Assembly (NCBI GenBank): GCA_964403075.1
Contig: CAYOEV010000022.1
Location: 1 to 47,001 of the forward strand
From: CAYOEV01 sp964403075
GTDB lineage: Bacteria; Bacteroidota; Bacteroidia; Cytophagales; Cyclobacteriaceae
Length of the DNA stretch: 47,001 nt
Direction: 5' to 3'
The notes under the pieces are model-generated. The model had not been told where the DNA came from and ran no database searches. It was given only the letters and a program-made list of their open reading frames with translations. Positions 43,499 through 47,001 of this stretch are shown here, piece after piece. The translations under genes and the position numbers were made by a program. Numbering within the stretch: position 1 is the stretch's first letter; every line of letters starts with the position of its first letter.

Positions 43499-43585
43499 AG
43501 CAGCAGTGATTGGGTGTTCGAGCAGCGTGCCTTGAGAAGCCCACTCAGCCTGCAGCAAATTCGACCTCGAAGACCCGATGCCCAT

Positions 43586-44317
43586 TTAGTTGTCTGCCTC
43601 ATATCGGCGCACAGCCTCCGCTGGATCGCCCAAGTATTCGATTTGGCCGTCTTTGAGGTAGAGCACGCGTTTGCAGTATTTTTTTACATCACCCATTGAA
43701 TGGCTAATTAAAACAACCGTTCTTTCCGCCAACCAATTCGACTCCAAAGCATCTATGGCCTTACGTCTGAAGCGATGGTCACCGACTGCAAAGACTTCAT
43801 CCAATAACAATATGTCAGCATCCGCATGAATGGCCACGGAAAAAGACAACTTAGATTTCATTCCACTTGAGAAATTTTGAATTTTTACGTCCTTGAAGTC
43901 TTCTAATTCCGCAAACTGTATGATCTCGTCTACTTTGGCTCTAATTGCATCTAAGGTCATGCCAAGAGTTAATCCATAAATAATGATATTCTCTCTGGCC
44001 GTTAGCTCCTGATTCATTCCTACCCCCAGACTTAGCATGAGTGTTCTTCCCTTTCGATGAACCACACCGCCGCTATCTGCTACGTAGGCACCACTAATCA
44101 ATTTTACAAGCGTCGATTTACCCGAGCCATTACCCCCAATGATTCCAAAATGCTCACCCTTGTTGACATCAAAAGAAAGACCTTTGAGCACTTGCATTTG
44201 ACGAGAGGTCCCTGGTTGCATCAGGTTCTTTATCCAGTTCAACAGACTCTCTCTCCGTTGATTCTTCAATTTAAATGTCTTGCTGACCTTTCTGACTTTA
44301 ATTACTGGTTCTGCCAT
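43586..44317 (-). CDS. Polysaccharide-export ABC transporter ATP-binding protein (Wzt/KpsT-like)
   Basis: A 243-residue ATPase of the family that powers export of O-antigen, capsule or teichoic-acid-type polymers. Walker A is GGNGSGKST (residues 61-69), the signature is FSSGMKSKL, and Walker B is ILLLDEVFAVGD. The leading RRESLLNWIKNLM insert before the core is typical of the subfamily. It lacks the extra C-terminal carbohydrate-binding domain of long Wzt proteins, so it is the short type. It follows the permease gene by 3 nt. Confidence 0.9.
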   Translation of the reverse strand: MAEPVIKVRKVSKTFKLKNQRRESLLNWIKNLMQPGTSRQMQVLKGLSFDVNKGEHFGIIGGNGSGKSTLVKLISGAYVADSGGVVHRKGRTLMLSLGVGMNQELTARENIIIYGLTLGMTLDAIRAKVDEIIQFAELEDFKDVKIQNFSSGMKSKLSFSVAIHADADILLLDEVFAVGDHRFRRKAIDALESNWLAERTVVLISHSMGDVKKYCKRVLYLKDGQIEYLGDPAEAVRRYEADN

Positions 44318-44320
44318 AAG

Positions 44321-45112
44321 TCAGATGAATTCCGAGGTATATGGTGCGTACTTTCTGAAGGTAACCAATCCCAGCATTAAGAATATCAAACCGTAAATTA
44401 AGCCTAGCCCATACAGAGAGACATCAAGTGACAAGCCCTCAAGAATGGCGAATCTGGCATTGATAATGCTACCTGATACAGGATTTAGGTACATCAGCCA
44501 GGGTACCTTTTCATAAAATAATGTACTGGCATACAAAATAGGAGATAGAAAAAATCCTATTCTTATAAAAATGTGCCAGACCTGAACAAGATCATGAACG
44601 AAAAGAAAAATGCTCGATAAAATCAATCCTAACCCCAGTGACAACAAGGCCACATTTATATAGGTAGGTACGATCCAGATATAATTAATTGTTGGCCACA
44701 CCCCGTATAGAAGAGATATAATCACTAACAGAAGAAAATTTATAAAAAACCCGATGGTACTATTCACCAGTTGCGCGAGGAAGAGCTCCATTTTATGCAT
44801 ATTGGTGTTTTCATGAAGACCCCTTTTCACCCGAAGAAGATTGATGCAACGCGTGGTCAAATCAGCGAAGAACAGCCAAATGATCATGCCCGAAAAAATA
44901 TGGACTACAAAATTTTCTATTTGCGTATCTAACAAATAGTCAAAAACAAGATAATACACCCCAACCAGAGACAGCGGTTGGAGGATCGCCCACATTAAAC
45001 CCAATTTATTCTCATAGTAAACGACCTTGAAATCTGTTTTTGCTATGTAGTAGATGCGTTCTAAACGATTGTCTTCAAAAAGCCAGCGAAGACGGCGGAA
45101 CCAAATTCTCAT
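44321..45112 (-). CDS. Polysaccharide-export ABC-2 permease (Wzm-like)
   Basis: A 263-residue permease with six membrane helices, the partner of the neighbouring ATPase. The N-terminal amphipathic part (IAKTDFKVVYYENKLGLMWAILQP) is the conserved entry region of Wzm/KpsM/TagG proteins, and GFFLSPILYASTLF with WLMYLNPVSGSI lies near the C-terminus. The start at 45112 is chosen because it lies 4 nt after the upstream gene's stop and gives the family length; a longer frame overlaps that gene. Confidence 0.9.
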   Translation of the reverse strand: MRIWFRRLRWLFEDNRLERIYYIAKTDFKVVYYENKLGLMWAILQPLSLVGVYYLVFDYLLDTQIENFVVHIFSGMIIWLFFADLTTRCINLLRVKRGLHENTNMHKMELFLAQLVNSTIGFFINFLLLVIISLLYGVWPTINYIWIVPTYINVALLSLGLGLILSSIFLFVHDLVQVWHIFIRIGFFLSPILYASTLFYEKVPWLMYLNPVSGSIINARFAILEGLSLDVSLYGLGLIYGLIFLMLGLVTFRKYAPYTSEFI

Positions 45113-45116
45113 AGGC

Positions 45117-45791
45117 TCAAAGATATTTACTAAGAAATTTAAACAGCCACGGGTATCGTCTCTGCATACCATTTCTAAACTCCAGCATTCGATGGGTAGC
45201 CCGATGGGAAAGGACGATAGCTCTTGACAGTTGTTGGTTGCGCGCTTTCAGCCATTCTATCTGCTTCTGTTGAATGATGAGTTTCTGCCTTTGCTCAAGC
45301 GCGTTGGTCCATTGCGTAAACAACACCTCGTTTTCAGATTTCAATGCCTCGATCCATGAATGAAATACTTTTCGATATTCAGTCTGAGACGGAAAAAAAG
45401 CGTAATCTGCTGAAAGCCTGACTAATTCCTTGGCGGTATTCCAGTTATAACCTGAACCATTCATAAACACCTGACAACCTCCCCCCTCATTTAATAAAAT
45501 CGGGGCCAAATAACCCTGAGACATGAGCCAATCTTTTACCTGATCTATTTTACTCTCCTTCTTGATCATGATTACAAGAGACCGACCAAGAAAGAAGTAT
45601 TGATTATGAAATAGGAAAGCACTATGCTTTTTAAGGTCTTGTAATTCTGTAACAGACAGGATAAATGCATGAGAATGATGTTGGAAAAAGTCTGCAGTCA
45701 TAGGGATCGATTCTGCGTCATAGACTTTAACCACGTAAGGGTAATTGATGTCTGTCGCTTGATTGGGCGCTGACTTAACTAAACAGATCAA
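45117..45791 (-). CDS. Unknown protein of a surface-polysaccharide locus
   Basis: A 224-residue protein I do not recognise. The N-terminal 110 residues alternate strands and helices (YPYVVKVYDAESI, HAFILSVTELQDLKKHSAFL, SLVIMIKKESKIDQVKDWL). The C-terminal 70 residues are a basic, Gln-rich coiled coil (EQRQKLIIQQKQIEWLKARN) ending in RYPWLFKFLSKYL, which could sit on the membrane. No signal peptide. ATGA-coupled to the RgpF-like gene, and 4 nt before the permease. A role in polymer synthesis or export is inferred from context. Confidence 0.7.
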   Translation of the reverse strand: MICLVKSAPNQATDINYPYVVKVYDAESIPMTADFFQHHSHAFILSVTELQDLKKHSAFLFHNQYFFLGRSLVIMIKKESKIDQVKDWLMSQGYLAPILLNEGGGCQVFMNGSGYNWNTAKELVRLSADYAFFPSQTEYRKVFHSWIEALKSENEVLFTQWTNALEQRQKLIIQQKQIEWLKARNQQLSRAIVLSHRATHRMLEFRNGMQRRYPWLFKFLSKYL

Positions 45792-46531
45792 ATTCCTTCA
45801 ATTTTATACCCCTGGCTACAAACCATCCACCCCAAAATTCTTTCCCACGCATGCGTCAGACTTACCCCATCATTTTCCAAAACATTGCCGTTCTCAAGGT
45901 TTGAGCGGACAAAAAGGGGATCTATACTCTTGAAAAAATTCAGTAGGAGTGTTGATCTGACCCAGAACATGGTGCCACCTACAAAACGCATTTCCTTCCG
46001 ATAATGAATACCAACTTCTTTCGCCGCATCAAGTGTAAACTGCCTCTGGTGCAAAAATACCGTTTGTATATCATGGGTTGTTTCCGAAATTAAGTGTTCT
46101 TGCGCTCCAACCATCCCAGTTTGTTCCGTTTGAAATAACCTGAATACCTCATTTTGACATTTCGGATCGGTGATGCGCAGCAATTTTTTTCTCCACTCAT
46201 TTCCACCAGGACCAATTTGCTGACTTTTTTTATCATGTATAAAAAGGAAGTAATCATGGTTCAGGGAAAGCGATTGGTACACGTGAAGCATCACTAATTT
46301 GGCCCCGATGTCCTTTCCGCGATTGGTTGATTTTACCGTCAAGACATTAGGAAATTTTAATTTTAAGATAGGTTCAATCTTTTCCGCAAATGGACTTTCC
46401 ACAGGTAAATGCAGTATGACGTAGACCTGATCTTTCAACAGCTGTTTTATGGCTTGATAAATTTCCAGCCAGGTATCTTCATAATACAGATGGATGAATA
46501 AGCAAATACGGGACTTCTTCAATGCAGACAT
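45788..46531 (-). CDS. RgpF-like (rhamnan synthesis protein F) glycan-biosynthesis protein
   Basis: A 247-residue protein resembling the conserved part of rhamnan synthesis protein F. The opening ICLFIHLYYEDTWLEIYQAI, the segment TNRGKDIGAKLVML, the DYFLFIHDKKSQ block and MRFVGGTMFWVRSTLL are shared by the family, which is linked to assembly of rhamnose-containing surface glycans. The start at 46531 (MSALKKSRICLF) is favoured; an ATG at 46588 would add 19 residues and overlap the likely beginning of the divergent sulfotransferase gene. Confidence 0.8.
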   Translation of the reverse strand: MSALKKSRICLFIHLYYEDTWLEIYQAIKQLLKDQVYVILHLPVESPFAEKIEPILKLKFPNVLTVKSTNRGKDIGAKLVMLHVYQSLSLNHDYFLFIHDKKSQQIGPGGNEWRKKLLRITDPKCQNEVFRLFQTEQTGMVGAQEHLISETTHDIQTVFLHQRQFTLDAAKEVGIHYRKEMRFVGGTMFWVRSTLLLNFFKSIDPLFVRSNLENGNVLENDGVSLTHAWERILGWMVCSQGYKIEGI

Positions 46532-46595
46532 AGGGATAAACTTAAACTGCACCAGCCATTTGGTCTCTATATTTGCTAAAACCCACAAGATATTT

Positions 46596-47001
46596 TTGGA
46601 CCTACGGCAATCACCTTTATTCTACATTCATATTCCCAAAACAGCCGGCACTTCGATTCATTCAGAATTATGCAGGCAGTTCAATGAGGGTGAATACTTA
46701 CCTACAAAGGAAACGCTCAAAGACAATTATCCTTCTCTCGGTCAAATAAGCGCATCGTTTCGGGCATCCAAAGGCATAAAGTTATTGTTTGGTCATTACA
46801 AGGCTTCCAGCACCCAAACAATTTTTGGAGACGTTAAGCCGACCATTATTACATTTTTGAGAAACCCTATCGATCGAACGGTATCTCATTTAAGACACTT
46901 TCAAACCAGAAATCCAGACTATGCACGTAGCGGACTATTGGATATTCTAAAAGATCAATCATTGGTTTACAAACAGTTTGATAATATCCAGACCAGGTTT
47001 C
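46596..47001 (+). CDS. Sulfotransferase family protein (partial, runs off the window)
   Basis: A rightward frame open to the end of the window, of which at least 135 codons are seen. FYIHIPKTAGTSIHSELC carries the PKTAGT 5'-phosphosulfate-binding loop, and IITFLRNPIDRTVSHLRHF is the 3'-phosphate-binding motif of PAPS-dependent sulfotransferases. No in-frame ATG precedes these motifs; a TTG at 46596 is the best nearby start, so the start is uncertain. Together with the divergent export genes it suggests sulfated surface polysaccharide. Confidence 0.8.
   Translation, partial: MDLRQSPLFYIHIPKTAGTSIHSELCRQFNEGEYLPTKETLKDNYPSLGQISASFRASKGIKLLFGHYKASSTQTIFGDVKPTIITFLRNPIDRTVSHLRHFQTRNPDYARSGLLDILKDQSLVYKQFDNIQTRF

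Noticed and set aside
1..47001. CRISPR array, insertion sequence, integrase or phage genes
   Set aside because: No regularly spaced repeats with spacers and no transposase, integrase or phage structural motifs were found on either strand.

Overview
The window looks like a chromosomal segment of a Bacteroidota bacterium, most likely of the Cytophagales. The evidence is a Bacteroidota-type division and cell-wall (dcw) cluster, a gliding-motility ABC system (GldA/F/G), a secreted ELWxxDGT-repeat protein with a type IX secretion sorting tail, a C-terminal FtsZ tail of a kind I associate with this phylum, and promoters matching the phylum's TAnnTTTG element. MurE carries the DNPR motif expected for a meso-diaminopimelate peptidoglycan.

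Layout. (1) Positions 1-2800 are AT-rich and accessory-looking: a leftward three-gene unit encoding an unknown 136-residue protein and two tandem DEDDh exonuclease-BRCT paralogues, one crossed by a 10-N assembly gap. (2) 2804-6978: leftward gldA-gldF-gldG plus a DUF4340-like gene, all overlapping. (3) 7078-8540: rightward pair, an FMN reductase-like protein and an LpxL-like acyltransferase. (4) 8626-24107: leftward dcw cluster mraZ-rsmH-ftsL-ftsI-murE-mraY-(unknown 129 aa)-murD-ftsW-murG-murC-ftsQ-ftsA-ftsZ, in which nearly every junction overlaps by 1-20 nt. murF and ddl are not in it. (5) 24108-24819: a 0.7 kb non-coding region with three 10-bp MraZ-type repeats over the mraZ promoter, three DnaA-box-like sequences, AT-rich direct repeats and a distal inverted copy of the MraZ repeats. 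(6) 24820-33618: exported and housekeeping proteins (ELWxxDGT protein, two FKBP prolyl isomerases, M61 peptidase, AhpD-like protein, DUF4230 protein). (7) 33589-40945: leftward nuoH-I-J-K-L-M-N, the membrane arm of complex I plus the NuoI ferredoxin subunit, without nuoA-G. (8) 41033-43393: a secreted metzincin-type protease followed by a clear intrinsic terminator. (9) 43586-47001: a surface-polysaccharide locus with an ABC-2 exporter pair, an unknown coiled-coil protein, a RgpF-like protein and a divergent sulfotransferase that runs off the window.

The dcw genes make lipid II precursors (MurC/D/E, MraY, MurG), polymerise and crosslink them at the septum (FtsW, FtsI) and build the divisome (FtsZ, FtsA, FtsQ, FtsL). 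MraZ probably represses its own operon. The most interesting non-textbook signals are the regulatory region upstream of mraZ, the unknown small protein between mraY and murD, and the tandem exonuclease-BRCT unit. I did not find a CRISPR array, rRNA, tRNA or intact insertion sequence. No clearly new multi-gene system can be proven from sequence alone.
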